Source: Sphingomonas aliaeris (GTDB taxonomy: Bacteria; Pseudomonadota; Alphaproteobacteria; Sphingomonadales; Sphingomonadaceae). From it: 64,000 nucleotides of DNA. Made by a program: the position numbers and the translations under genes. Shown here one piece after another: positions 26,907 through 35,045 of the stretch (its first letter is position 1; each line of letters opens with the position of its first letter). Where the stretch lies: assembly GCF_016743815.1 (NCBI RefSeq), contig NZ_CP061035.1, forward strand, positions 1,056,501 to 1,120,500, read 5' to 3'. The notes below the pieces were generated by a model. It did no database searches, was not told where the DNA came from, and was given only the letters and a program-made list of their open reading frames with translations.

Positions 26907-27458
26907 TCAGCGGTACGGCATTTCGCCTACGACGTTACCGGGCGGCGAGTAACGGCATACCAGTATGTCGTCTTCGTCGGTGCTGGCGATGGCGCAGCCC
27001 ATTGCGGTCGCATCCTGCCACACGACCTGCGTGTAATGCGCGACGTCGGACCAGCGGCCGGTCGTGCTCGATGCGGGCACGGGGGCGGGGCGGTAATGGC
27101 GTTGCTCTTCGATCCAGCCATCGGCCATCTGTTCGAAACTGAAGGCGCCGCGCGTGCCCATCCACAGATTTTCGCCTTGCGCATCGTCGCTCGTCGACTG
27201 TTCCGAATGTTCGAACCGGCCGCTGCGCCGGAGCCAGTCGGCATAGCTGGCGGCGGAGGCGGCAAGCTGCGGGTCCCACGCGAGCGGCCGTTCGCCGACC
27301 CTGATCCGCGCCTGATTATGCATGTCCAGCATCACCGCGCGAAGCCGGACAGCGTCGCGCGACGGCGCCGTGACGGTCGCGGAATACGGTGCGACCCGCG
27401 CTTCCGTTGCGGAACTCGCCAGCACACACGCAGCCAATGTCAGAAATGCGAATCGCAT
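26907..27458 (-). CDS. Secreted CAP-domain (SCP/PR-1) protein
   Basis: A 183-residue protein. The signal peptide MRFAFLTLAACVLASSATEA is followed by the CAP domain: MLDMHNQARIRVGERPLAWD, ENLWMG, HYTQVVWQDATAMGC and LVCRYSPPGNVVGE. The active-site-like His/Glu residues of the family are kept. The ATG is preceded by GGGTGGGTGGAAC, which fixes the start even though the frame extends further upstream. CAP proteins are extracellular or periplasmic; bacterial roles are mostly unknown. Confidence 0.85.
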   Translation of the reverse strand: MRFAFLTLAACVLASSATEARVAPYSATVTAPSRDAVRLRAVMLDMHNQARIRVGERPLAWDPQLAASAASYADWLRRSGRFEHSEQSTSDDAQGENLWMGTRGAFSFEQMADGWIEEQRHYRPAPVPASSTTGRWSDVAHYTQVVWQDATAMGCAIASTDEDDILVCRYSPPGNVVGEMPYR

Positions 27459-27586
27459 TATTGTTCCACCCACCCGCCGATTTATTTGACGTACTCCATT
27501 AACCAAGGCAAGGGTGTGGACAAGAGCGCAACTTAAATGCGCCAACGGCGTTATAACGTTAATAAAATAAGATTAGGAGATGGGTC

Positions 27587-27706
27587 GTGCAGCAATTTAT
27601 CCCTGATAAATCAGGCGTTGGCATCGCTCGCGGCATCGTGGCCGCCGGGCTGATCTCCACTGTGATGTGGGCCGGCTTCGTCATCGTGCCGCTGATCGTT
27701 TTTTAA
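27587..27706 (+). CDS. Small single-span membrane protein, 39 residues
   Basis: The GTG start has a strong ribosome-binding site (TAGGAGATGGGTC). The product begins MQQFIPDKSGVGIARGIVAA and ends with a hydrophobic helix (GLISTVMWAGFVIVPLIVF). It is divergent from the CAP-domain gene and is followed by a strong hairpin terminator at 27786. I do not recognise the family, but the signals around it argue for a real gene. Confidence 0.6.
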   Translation: MQQFIPDKSGVGIARGIVAAGLISTVMWAGFVIVPLIVF

Positions 27707-27785
27707 AAATCCGATTCGTTGATCCGCAGCCAGCGGCGAAACCGCCTCTGTCTGGTTCGGAATAGCGGCATTAGATGACAGGAAT

Positions 27786-27820
27786 AAGAAAGCCGCCGAT
27801 CCTGCGATCGGCGGCTTCTT
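27786..27820. terminator. Bidirectional rho-independent terminator
   Basis: AGCCGCCGATC and GATCGGCGGCT form an 11-bp stem around CTGC. It is flanked by A-rich and T-rich ends on both sides (AAGAA / TTCTT), so it can serve the 39-residue gene on the plus strand and the mucR-like gene on the minus strand. Confidence 0.8.
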
Positions 27821-27848
27821 CTATTTCAGACCGTGATCGGGCTGGATC

Positions 27849-28352
27849 TTATTCCGGCGCCTTCGGCTTGCGGCCCGGACGCTTCGGCGCGGCGGCCGGC
27901 GTGCTGCCGCCCTCGGCCTTCGCCTTGCGGCCCTTCGATCCCAGGCCGATGCGCAACGCCATGTCGCGACGCGCCGCCGAATAGTTTTCCGACACCATCG
28001 GATAGTCCGACCGCAGGCCATAGCGTTCGCGATACTGGTCCGGCGTCAGGCCGTTGGTCGTCAGGTGGCGGCGCAGCGCCTTGTAGGGCTTGCCGTCGAT
28101 CATCGACAGGATGTGATCCTTCGACGCGAGCGAGCGGCGGACCGAGACGGCGGGGACATATTCCTCACTGGCGGCGGGGGTGCCGGCCTGTTCGGTTCCG
28201 GTCGAATTGCCGAGTTCGCTGACCGTCGCATGCATCGCCCGCAGGAAGTTGGGCACTTCGTCCGACGATGCGCGGTTGTTCGGGTTTCCGAGCCAGGCGA
28301 TCGTCAGTTCGGTCGCCAATTCCACGGCGTTCCAGGGTGCTTCGTCGGACAT
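27849..28352 (-). CDS. Ros/MucR-family transcriptional regulator, zinc-site degenerate
   Basis: A 167-residue DNA-binding protein. The MucR core is clear: KPYKALRRHLTTNGLTPDQY, YGLRSDYPMVSENYSAARRD and RIGLGSKGR. The N terminus has the helical oligomerisation part (ELTIAWLGNP). In Ros the first zinc ligands are two Cys residues before this core and a later His-His; here the equivalent positions read LSMIDG and TTNG, so no Cys is available. Zinc-free members are known in Mesorhizobium. MucR/Ros proteins often control EPS and motility genes, which suits this locus. A TTTTTGTAAAAT motif lies 15-28 bases upstream and might be an autoregulatory site. Confidence 0.85.
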   Translation of the reverse strand: MSDEAPWNAVELATELTIAWLGNPNNRASSDEVPNFLRAMHATVSELGNSTGTEQAGTPAASEEYVPAVSVRRSLASKDHILSMIDGKPYKALRRHLTTNGLTPDQYRERYGLRSDYPMVSENYSAARRDMALRIGLGSKGRKAKAEGGSTPAAAPKRPGRKPKAPE

Positions 28353-28773
28353 GTAGCTCTACCTTCATTTTACAAAAACTGAACGTCGACCCCCGACGAG
28401 CCTCACATAGTGGATTAATTCGAAATCGTATAGTTCATTACGTACAAAAAATACGCCAAATTCGATAGCGATATTCGGAATTCGGTATAAACGACGCGCC
28501 GGTTCGTATCCCGACAATACGATCCCATGTATCTGCCGCTCTTCCTGGCAACAGATCAGGGCCATCGTCCCCCCGGTCGGGTCCGCAAGCCACCCGCTAT
28601 TGGACTGAACGACATCCCTTGCACCGCCCCAAGTCATCGGCGGGAATTGTTCGCGTCTCCTGTTGATAAGCAAAACGTTTGCGCAGATCGGACGGCCGTT
28701 TTGCGCGCGTCCTTCCGCCCGCGCCGCATCGCGCTATATCGGTATCGTTCTTCCCAACTTTGCGAGATCAGCC
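28353..28773. other. Gap between mucR-like and aldo/keto reductase genes
   Basis: The left 120 bases are clearly AT-rich and should contain the mucR promoter. On the minus strand an open frame of 102 codons (28365-28673) contains residues such as GGTMALICCQEERQIHG; it has no recognised family and no clear ribosome-binding site. I do not annotate it as a gene with confidence. No RNA gene or repeat was seen. Confidence 0.3.
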
Positions 28774-29778
28774 TTGACCTTACCCACGCGTCAGATCGGC
28801 CCCTTTTCCGTGTCCGCGATTGGCCTCGGCTGCATGAACCTCAACCACGCCTATGGCACGCCGCCGGGGGAGGAGGAGGGCGCCCGCCTGCTCAATCGCG
28901 CGCTCGATCTCGGCTGCACGTTCCTCGACACCGCGGCGCTGTACGGGATGGGCGCGAACGAACGGCTGCTCGGCAAGGCGGTGATGCACCGGCGCGCCGA
29001 ATTCACGCTGGCGAGCAAATGCGTGCTCGACGCGGTCGATGGACAGCGCGTGCTGGACGGTCGCCCGGAATCGATCGCGCGCACGCTGGATGCGGCGCTG
29101 CTGCGGCTCGGCACGGATCATATCGACCTCTATTATCTCCACCGCCTCGACCGGAAAGTGCCGATCGAGGAGTCGGTCGGCGCGCTCGCGCGTGCGAAGG
29201 AAGCGGGAAAGATCCGCGCGCTGGGCCTCAGCGAAATGTCCGCCGACACGCTGCGCCGCGCGCACGCCGTGCATCCCATCACCGCGATGCAGACCGAATA
29301 TTCGCCCTGGGTGCGCAATCCGGAAGTCGCGGTGCTCGACGCTTGCCGTGATCTGGGCGTCGGCTTCGTCGCTTTCTCCCCCGTCGCGCGCGGGTTCCTC
29401 GCGGGCGCGATCAACGGGCCGAATTATGCCAAGGGCGACGTCCGCGCGACGATGCCGCGCTTCGTCGAACCCGCGCTGTCGTACAATCTCGCGCTCGCCA
29501 GGCGGTTCGATGCGCTCGCCGCAAGCGCCGGCTGCACCCCGGCGCAATTGTCACTCGGCTGGGTGCTGTCGCGCGGTGCGAATATCGTGCCGATCCCCGG
29601 CACCGGCAATATCGCGCATCTGGAGGAGAATATGGCCGCCGCCACGATGACGTTCGATCCCGCCACTCTGGCCGACGTCGATGCGATCTTCGCGTCCGGC
29701 GCGGTCTCCGGCAACCGCTATCCCCCAGCGATGCAGGCGCAGATCGACACGGAACTGCTCCCGGACGAAGTGATCTAG
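28774..29778 (+). CDS. Aldo/keto reductase
   Basis: About 334 residues with the (beta/alpha)8 AKR pattern. SAIGLGCMNLNHAYG is at the start, and FLDTAALYGMGANERLLGKA holds the catalytic Asp and Tyr. LASK holds the catalytic Lys, and IDLYYLHRLD the His. NADPH-binding residues fall in the VPIPGTGNIAHLEEN region. The TTG start at 28774 gives normal family length; the frame is open further upstream but that part is not protein-like. It reduces aldehydes or ketones with NADPH; the substrate is unknown. It stands as a single gene. Confidence 0.82.
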   Translation: MTLPTRQIGPFSVSAIGLGCMNLNHAYGTPPGEEEGARLLNRALDLGCTFLDTAALYGMGANERLLGKAVMHRRAEFTLASKCVLDAVDGQRVLDGRPESIARTLDAALLRLGTDHIDLYYLHRLDRKVPIEESVGALARAKEAGKIRALGLSEMSADTLRRAHAVHPITAMQTEYSPWVRNPEVAVLDACRDLGVGFVAFSPVARGFLAGAINGPNYAKGDVRATMPRFVEPALSYNLALARRFDALAASAGCTPAQLSLGWVLSRGANIVPIPGTGNIAHLEENMAAATMTFDPATLADVDAIFASGAVSGNRYPPAMQAQIDTELLPDEVI

Positions 29779-29824
29779 GATCGGTCGACATTCAACTGCG
29801 GAAGGCAGTTGCGCCTCCACACCA

Positions 29825-29922
29825 CCCCGGCGGAGGCCGGGGCCCAGTTAGGAAAGCTGCCGTATTGAGGGGCTGTAGCTCGTTACATACTTCCCGCGAC
29901 TGGGCTCCGGCCTTCGCCGGAG
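29825..29922. repeat. REP-like inverted pair (CCCCGGCGGAGG type)
   Basis: CCCCGGCGGAGGCCGGGGCC followed by CAGT (29825-29848) and ACTGGG followed by CTCCGGCCTTCGCCGGAG (29899-29922) are inverted copies of the same palindromic unit about 50 bases apart. The unit lies between the stops of the convergent aldo/keto reductase and ArsR genes, a typical place for intergenic REP/BIME elements. Confidence 0.7.
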
Positions 29923-29957
29923 GGGCACGCGTGAATCTCGATACGCCCTAGCGCGGT

Positions 29958-30278
29958 CTAGTCGCGCTCGTCGGTAAACCCTTCCAGCGCGTCCATCCGC
30001 ACGTTCCAGAACCCGCCTTGTCGCGTCATCCACCCGGCGAGCGGCACCAGCCCTTCCGGCCGCGCGGTGAAATGCGTCTCGCGCCCGGCCCGCCGCGCCA
30101 CGACCAATCCCGCCTTGGTCAGGATCGCCAGGTGGCGCGATACCATCGGCTGCGACACGCCCGCCGTCACGGTCAGCGCGCGAACGTTGCGCTCGCCGTC
30201 GCGAGTCAGCGTTTCGAACAGCGTACGCCGCGTCGGATCGCCGAGCGCGTGGAAGATCGTCGTCGTGGGCGGCAGCAT
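29958..30278 (-). CDS. ArsR-family transcriptional regulator
   Basis: A 106-residue winged-helix repressor. IFHALGDPTRRTLFETLTRD and VSQPMVSRHLAILTKAGLVV give the standard helix-turn-helix, and RRAGRETHFTARPEGL the wing. No metal-binding ELCVC box is present, so it is not a classical arsenic sensor. This subgroup normally sits next to a SRPBCC/AHSA1 protein; no such partner is found here. Target genes cannot be named. Confidence 0.85.
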   Translation of the reverse strand: MLPPTTTIFHALGDPTRRTLFETLTRDGERNVRALTVTAGVSQPMVSRHLAILTKAGLVVARRAGRETHFTARPEGLVPLAGWMTRQGGFWNVRMDALEGFTDERD

Positions 30279-30405
30279 CGCATAACCTTGAAGTACTGGC
30301 TTTCAGCTAGCCAGGCCTCCCGGGCCGGTCAACTCCGCCCAAACGGACATGCGCCATCCCCACGCCGGGGTCGACCGCCCCGGCGCAGGTGGCACGCCGT
30401 CCGGG

Positions 30406-31899
30406 TCAGGCGTAGCGGACCGTCGTCCGCCGCCGGCGCCGCATCGCACCGCCGACCAGCCCGAACCCGCCGATCATCATCGCCCAGCTTGCCGGCTCCG
30501 GCACCGCCGACGTCGCAAAGCCCAGCGCCGCCGCTTCCGTTGCGCTCAGCTTGAACGAATAGAGGAAGGTCGGGATCAGCGACGTGCCGGCGGGGCAGGG
30601 CGTGCCGAGCGCCGGGGTGAAGGACACCGCATTCGCCTCCGGGCCGGAGGTGCAATATTCGAACTGCGTGCTGCTCCCGTCGAACTGCGTGACGGAGAAA
30701 TCGTTGTCGCTGATCACGAACAATGCGCGGCCGCCATCCGCAAGCACCGGGCTGAACGACAGCCCCTCCAGCTTCTCGGCGATCGGGACGCCCGCGGCGA
30801 CGAGCAGCGCCTGGATGTCGAGGAACGGCTGGCTGCCCTTGCTCACCGCGGTAACCCCCTGCGGCAGAACGGAAAGCCCGGCGAGCGAAAGGTTGCTGAT
30901 ATCGGTCGCGCCGGTCTTGTCGACGATATAGACGCGCTTCGATCCGACCGGCAGGCGGTTGGCGCTGTCGTCCACGCCCCAGCCGCGATTGTCGCGCTCG
31001 ATCACCAGGAAACGGCCATCGGGCAGTTGCGTGATCGACGATACTCCGATCGACCGGCCCTGCTGCGTGGCGGTGAAATCGTTCGCCGTGCCCGGGATGC
31101 GCGCGTTGATGTCGGCATTCCGCTCCAGCGTATAGGCGAACTGCGCCGTCGCCGTGCCCGTCGCGACGTCGAACTCCACGATCCGCAGATTCTGCCCGCG
31201 CCGTCCCTGCGCCTCGCCGCCATTGACCGGCCCTTCGTTGACCAGCGGATCCTGCAGGATCGCATAGGCCTTGGTCCCGTCGTTCGACAGCGTCAGCCCC
31301 TCGAACCCGCGATTGTCCTGACGGCCCCCGGTGATCGTCGGGCGGCCATCGACGTAATTCGGCGTGCCATTGGATTGCTTGGGCAGCAGGTTGGCCGGAA
31401 CGGTGAAGTCGCGGACATAGCGGCCTTGGCTGTCGAATTCGTAGATCGACGGCCCATATTCGTCGGACACGATGAAATTGCCGTTGCTGCGGATCGCCAG
31501 CCCCTCGGGATCGAACGACCGCCCCAGAACGCTCTTGTCACCGGCGAGCAGTCCGGGATTCTGGCCGCTGAATGCGACTCCGTCGCGCGTGAAGACGATC
31601 GGCGCCCGTGCCGCGAAATTGGAGACCGCGCCGCTGGTCGCGACGTTCAGGGAGAAGGACTGGATGCGCGGGGCATAATCGAGCAGGCCGCCGCCGGGGC
31701 CACGATCGGTCAGGCCGTAATACAGGCCGTCGGTTGCGTTGTAGACCAGATCCGATCCGAAGCCGCCGAACCGGTTGGCGTCGTTCGCGCCGGTCACGAC
31801 GTTCTGGATCCGCAGCGCGTTGACGAATTCGATCGCCTGCGCAGGGATAGAAGCGAAGACGCTCGTCGCCGACAAGGCCGCCAGAATGAATGAACGCAT
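30406..31899 (-). CDS. Esterase-like phytase-family protein with PEP-CTERM
   Basis: A 497-residue exported protein. The signal peptide is MRSFILAALSATSVFASIPA. The body carries the beta-propeller pattern of the 'esterase-like activity of phytase' family (DLVYNATDGLYYGLTDRGPG, RSFDPEGLAIRSNGNFIVSD, QDNRGFEGLTLSNDGTKAYA). The C terminus AVPEPASWAMMIGGFGLVGG is followed by RRRRR, a canonical PEP-CTERM signal. It probably acts at the cell surface on phosphoesters, which is family-level inference. A perfect TTAA-N7-TTAAC box lies 22-37 bases upstream of the start. Confidence 0.85.
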   Translation of the reverse strand: MRSFILAALSATSVFASIPAQAIEFVNALRIQNVVTGANDANRFGGFGSDLVYNATDGLYYGLTDRGPGGGLLDYAPRIQSFSLNVATSGAVSNFAARAPIVFTRDGVAFSGQNPGLLAGDKSVLGRSFDPEGLAIRSNGNFIVSDEYGPSIYEFDSQGRYVRDFTVPANLLPKQSNGTPNYVDGRPTITGGRQDNRGFEGLTLSNDGTKAYAILQDPLVNEGPVNGGEAQGRRGQNLRIVEFDVATGTATAQFAYTLERNADINARIPGTANDFTATQQGRSIGVSSITQLPDGRFLVIERDNRGWGVDDSANRLPVGSKRVYIVDKTGATDISNLSLAGLSVLPQGVTAVSKGSQPFLDIQALLVAAGVPIAEKLEGLSFSPVLADGGRALFVISDNDFSVTQFDGSSTQFEYCTSGPEANAVSFTPALGTPCPAGTSLIPTFLYSFKLSATEAAALGFATSAVPEPASWAMMIGGFGLVGGAMRRRRRTTVRYA

Positions 31900-31919
31900 G
31901 AAAACAGTCCCCCCGTTGA

Positions 31920-31937
31920 GTTAACGGCCGGTTAACG
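31920..31937. promoter_or_regulatory. CtrA-like binding site (TTAA-N7-TTAAC), perfect match
   Basis: TTAACGGCCGGTTAAC matches the CtrA consensus TTAA-N7-TTAAC exactly and, being nearly palindromic, matches on both strands. It lies between the phytase-like PEP-CTERM gene (minus, starts 31899) and the MFS gene (plus, starts 32092). Cell-cycle control is an inference from the motif. Confidence 0.5.
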
Positions 31938-32091
31938 GCCTCCCGTTACGCAGCCGTGACGGTTCCGTGGCAGTTTCATGCCACCCTGCTTTGCCGGACC
32001 GGATTCGCGCACGCCATGCGCCGCCGGTCGCACCACTCCGCTTGCCGCCCCGGTCAATCGCGCTAAACCTCTTCGCCAAGGGGAGAAGACG

Positions 32092-33690
32092 ATGACCGAT
32101 GCCGACGACGCCGCACCCGCACCGACGCGCAAGGAAATCCAGCTCGTCATCACCGCATCGTCGCTCGGCACGGCGTTCGAATGGTACGACTTCTTCATCT
32201 ACGGCACGCTCGCCGCGTCCGGCATTATCGGTCGCACCTTCTTCCCCGGCGGGTCGGAATTGCTCCAGACGCTGTTCGCCTGGGCGGGCTTTGCTGTCGG
32301 CTTCGGCTTCCGGCCTTTGGGCGCCGTTCTGTTCGGCTTTCTCGGCGATCGATTGGGGCGCAAATACACGTTCCTCGTCACGATCACGCTGATGGGCATC
32401 GCGACCGCGGGGATGGGCTTCGTCCCGTCCGCCGCGTCGATCGGGCTGGCCGCGCCGTTCATCCTCATCTTCCTGCGCATCCTGCAGGGACTGGCGCTCG
32501 GCGGCGAATATGGCGGTGCGGCGATCTATGTCGCGGAACATTCGCCGCCCGGAAAATCCGGCTTCTTCACCAGCTTCATCCAGGCCAGCGTCGTCGGCGG
32601 GTTCATCCTCAGCCTCGTCGTCGTGCTCACCACCAAGGGCCTGTTGCCGACCGCGGTGTGGGAGGATTGGGGCTGGCGCCTGCCGTTCGTCTTCTCGCTC
32701 GTCCTGCTCGCCGTCTCGCTCTGGATGCGCCTGAAACTATCCGAAAGCCCGGTGTTCAAGCGGATGAAGGCGGCGGGCGAGACCGCGCGCAATCCCTTCA
32801 CCGAAAGCTTCACCTATCCCGGTAACCTGAAGCGCCTGTTCGTCGCCTTGTTCGGCATCGCCGCCGGCCTGACGGTGATCTGGTACACCGCGATGTTCAC
32901 CGTCCTGTCGTTCCTGCAACAGACGATGCGCGTGCAGGAAACCGCCGCGCAACTGATCGTCGGCGTCGGCGCCGCATCGGGCCTGTTCTGGTTCGTCATG
33001 TTCGGCCGCCTGTCCGATCGCATCGGGCGCAAGATACCGATCGTCGTCGGATATCTCGCCACTTTGGTGCTGCTCTTCCCGGTCTTCTGGGCGATGGGCG
33101 GCGCGGCGAACCCGCAAATGGCCCGCGCGGCACGGCAGGCGCCCGTCTTCGTCTCCGGCCCGCACTGCGCCTATGATCCGTTCGCCGCGAAACAGGCGGA
33201 TCGCTGCGGCCAGTTGCTCGATCACTTCTCGAAGAAAGGCGTACCCTATACCAAGGGCCGCACCCCCGCCACGATCGTCGCGATCGGCGGCGACGTCGTG
33301 ACGGACACCAGCCCGGCGGGCCTCGACGCAGCGCTCACCGCGGCGGGCTATCAGCTCGAAAAGGTCGTGCCGCCGCCGCTCAACATCGCGGTCATTCTGC
33401 TCGCCATCCTCGTGCTCGGCGCGCTGTCGGGCGCTACCTTCGGGCCGGTCGCGGCCTTGCTGGCGGAGATGTTCCCGCCGCGCATCCGCTACAGCTCGAT
33501 GTCGATCCCCTATCATATCGGCACCGGCTATTTCGGCGGTTTCCTGCCCTTTATCAGCCAGTATATCGTCGCGCGCAGCGGTGATCCCTATGCAGGCCTG
33601 TGGTACACCTGGGGCGTCGTCGCGATGGCGCTGGTCGTGACGCTGATCGGGCTGAAGGAGCCGAAACCGGGCCGGTCCTATGCCGACTAG
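32092..33690 (+). CDS. MFS transporter (metabolite:H+ symporter type)
   Basis: A 532-residue protein with 12 predicted membrane helices of the MHS family (proline/betaine/alpha-ketoglutarate-type). GTAFEWYDFFIYGTLAA is the family opening. FGFLGDRLGRKYTFLVTITL is the MFS loop motif, and LQGLALGGEYGGAAIYVAEH the helix-5 region. GGGGAGAAG precedes the ATG. A soluble insertion of about 90 residues (PQMARAARQAPV to LEKVVPPPLNIAV, with two Cys) sits between helices of the C-terminal half, where ordinary family members have a short loop. The substrate is unknown. Confidence 0.82.
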   Translation: MTDADDAAPAPTRKEIQLVITASSLGTAFEWYDFFIYGTLAASGIIGRTFFPGGSELLQTLFAWAGFAVGFGFRPLGAVLFGFLGDRLGRKYTFLVTITLMGIATAGMGFVPSAASIGLAAPFILIFLRILQGLALGGEYGGAAIYVAEHSPPGKSGFFTSFIQASVVGGFILSLVVVLTTKGLLPTAVWEDWGWRLPFVFSLVLLAVSLWMRLKLSESPVFKRMKAAGETARNPFTESFTYPGNLKRLFVALFGIAAGLTVIWYTAMFTVLSFLQQTMRVQETAAQLIVGVGAASGLFWFVMFGRLSDRIGRKIPIVVGYLATLVLLFPVFWAMGGAANPQMARAARQAPVFVSGPHCAYDPFAAKQADRCGQLLDHFSKKGVPYTKGRTPATIVAIGGDVVTDTSPAGLDAALTAAGYQLEKVVPPPLNIAVILLAILVLGALSGATFGPVAALLAEMFPPRIRYSSMSIPYHIGTGYFGGFLPFISQYIVARSGDPYAGLWYTWGVVAMALVVTLIGLKEPKPGRSYAD

Positions 33691-33723
33691 GGCTGGGTGA
33701 CTTGAAGCCGTCCGACCCCCCGA

Positions 33724-33793
33724 CCGTTCGTCCTGAGCGTGTCGAAGGGCGGGCGGAAAAGGACAGGTGCTTCGACAGGCCCGGCACGAACGG
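33724..33793. repeat. Intergenic inverted repeat of the CGTTCGT...TGTCGAAG family
   Basis: CCGTTCGTCCTGAGCGTGTC (33724) pairs with GCTTCGACAGGCCCGGCACG followed by AACGG (to 33793). Similar elements occur at 41432-41542, 41626-41704 and 50882-50981. It lies between the MFS gene and alr. Confidence 0.8.
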
Positions 33794-33849
33794 ATACATA
33801 GGTCGCCGCGCTCTGGGGCTGGCGGAGCCCGCCGCGCACCGCTAACCGC

Positions 33850-34872
33850 TTGAGCGTGATCGCCCCCAGCCGCCTCCGCCTCGATACAGCCGCGCTGACC
33901 GACAATTGGCGCACGCTCGCCCGGATGAGCGGCACTGCCGCGTGCGGCGCGGCGGTCAAGGCGAACGGCTACGGGCTCGGCGCACCCGAAGTCGCGCGCC
34001 GCCTCGCCGATGCGGGATGCCGCGATTTCTTCGTCGCCACCTGGGCTGAGGCATCCGCGCTGGCGCCGCTCGGCCTGTCCGTCTCCGTCCTGCACGGCGT
34101 CCGCGCGGAGGACATGCCCGCCGCCGCCACCGGCATCGCGCGCCCCGTGCTCAACACGCCGGTCCAGGTCGCCCGGTGGAAGCAGGCGGGCGGGGGCCCG
34201 TGCGACGTGATGATCGATACCGGCATGAACCGTCTCGGCCTGTCGGCGGACGATCTCGCGCTGCTGGACGGTCTCGATATCCACACGCTGATGAGCCACC
34301 TGGCCTGCGCGGACGAGGACGTGCCGATGAACGCCGACCAGCGTTCCGCCTTCGCCGCGCTGGCGGGACGGACGACCGCCGCCCGCATGAGCCTCGCCAA
34401 CTCCGCCGCGATCGCGCTCGGCCCGGATTACGCCTTCGATCTCACCCGTCCCGGCCTTGCGCTATACGGCGGCATCCCGCGCGCCCAATTTGCAGGGATG
34501 CTGCGGCAGGTCGTCACCCCCGAAGCCCAGATCCTCCAGCGCCGCCGCGTCGCCGCCGGCCAGACGGTCGGCTACAATGCCACCTGGACCGCCCCCGCCG
34601 ACACCGACGTCGCGATCGTCAACCTGGGCTATGCCGACGGCTACCTCCGCACCTTCTCCGATCGCGGCACCGCGTGCGGCGGCACCGTCCCCGTCATCGG
34701 CCGCGTCTCGATGGACCTCGTCGCGCTGGACATCTCCGCCGCGCCGCACCTGCAGGAAGGCGACTGGCTCCCGATCGACTATGCATTGCCAGAAGCCAGC
34801 GCACGCTCAGGCCTGTCGCAATACGAACTGCTGACCGGCCTTGGTGGCCGGTATGCGCGGTGGTGGGGCTGA
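33850..34872 (+). CDS. alr: Alanine racemase
   Basis: A 340-residue PLP enzyme that interconverts L- and D-alanine for peptidoglycan. The PLP lysine is in AAVKANGYGLGAPEVA (about residue 38). MIDTGMNRLGL and SLANSAAIAL are typical of the barrel. The second catalytic base Tyr is in VGYNATWTAP, and YADGYLRTFSD and GRVSMDLVALD complete the family pattern. The TTG at 33850 is the likely start; a GTG two codons later is possible. It sits alone after a repeat element and is followed by a strong terminator. Confidence 0.9.
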   Translation: MSVIAPSRLRLDTAALTDNWRTLARMSGTAACGAAVKANGYGLGAPEVARRLADAGCRDFFVATWAEASALAPLGLSVSVLHGVRAEDMPAAATGIARPVLNTPVQVARWKQAGGGPCDVMIDTGMNRLGLSADDLALLDGLDIHTLMSHLACADEDVPMNADQRSAFAALAGRTTAARMSLANSAAIALGPDYAFDLTRPGLALYGGIPRAQFAGMLRQVVTPEAQILQRRRVAAGQTVGYNATWTAPADTDVAIVNLGYADGYLRTFSDRGTACGGTVPVIGRVSMDLVALDISAAPHLQEGDWLPIDYALPEASARSGLSQYELLTGLGGRYARWWG

Positions 34873-34977
34873 CCCGGCGCGACAGCCTTTCCCGCACGCT
34901 TTTACGATCACGCGCTTTACGATCTAAGCTGTCCGACGCGCGACAGGATCACCTCCGTGTCATGGCTCGCACATCAA

Positions 34978-35011
34978 AAAAGCCCGCGTCCGGGTAGGAC
35001 GCGGGCTTTTC
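34978..35011 (+). terminator. Rho-independent terminator
   Basis: AGCCCGCGTCC and GGACGCGGGCT form an 11-bp stem around GGGTA, with A-rich 5' and TTT 3' flanks. It lies between alr and the convergent TonB-receptor gene and can act in both directions. Confidence 0.85.
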
Positions 35012-35045
35012 GTTAGGCCCTTCGAGCTTCAGCCCGAACGGTCGA

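Noticed and set aside
30349..31893. 514-codon plus-strand open frame opposite the phytase-like gene
   Set aside because: The minus strand encodes a signal peptide, propeller motifs and a PEP-CTERM end; the plus frame has none.
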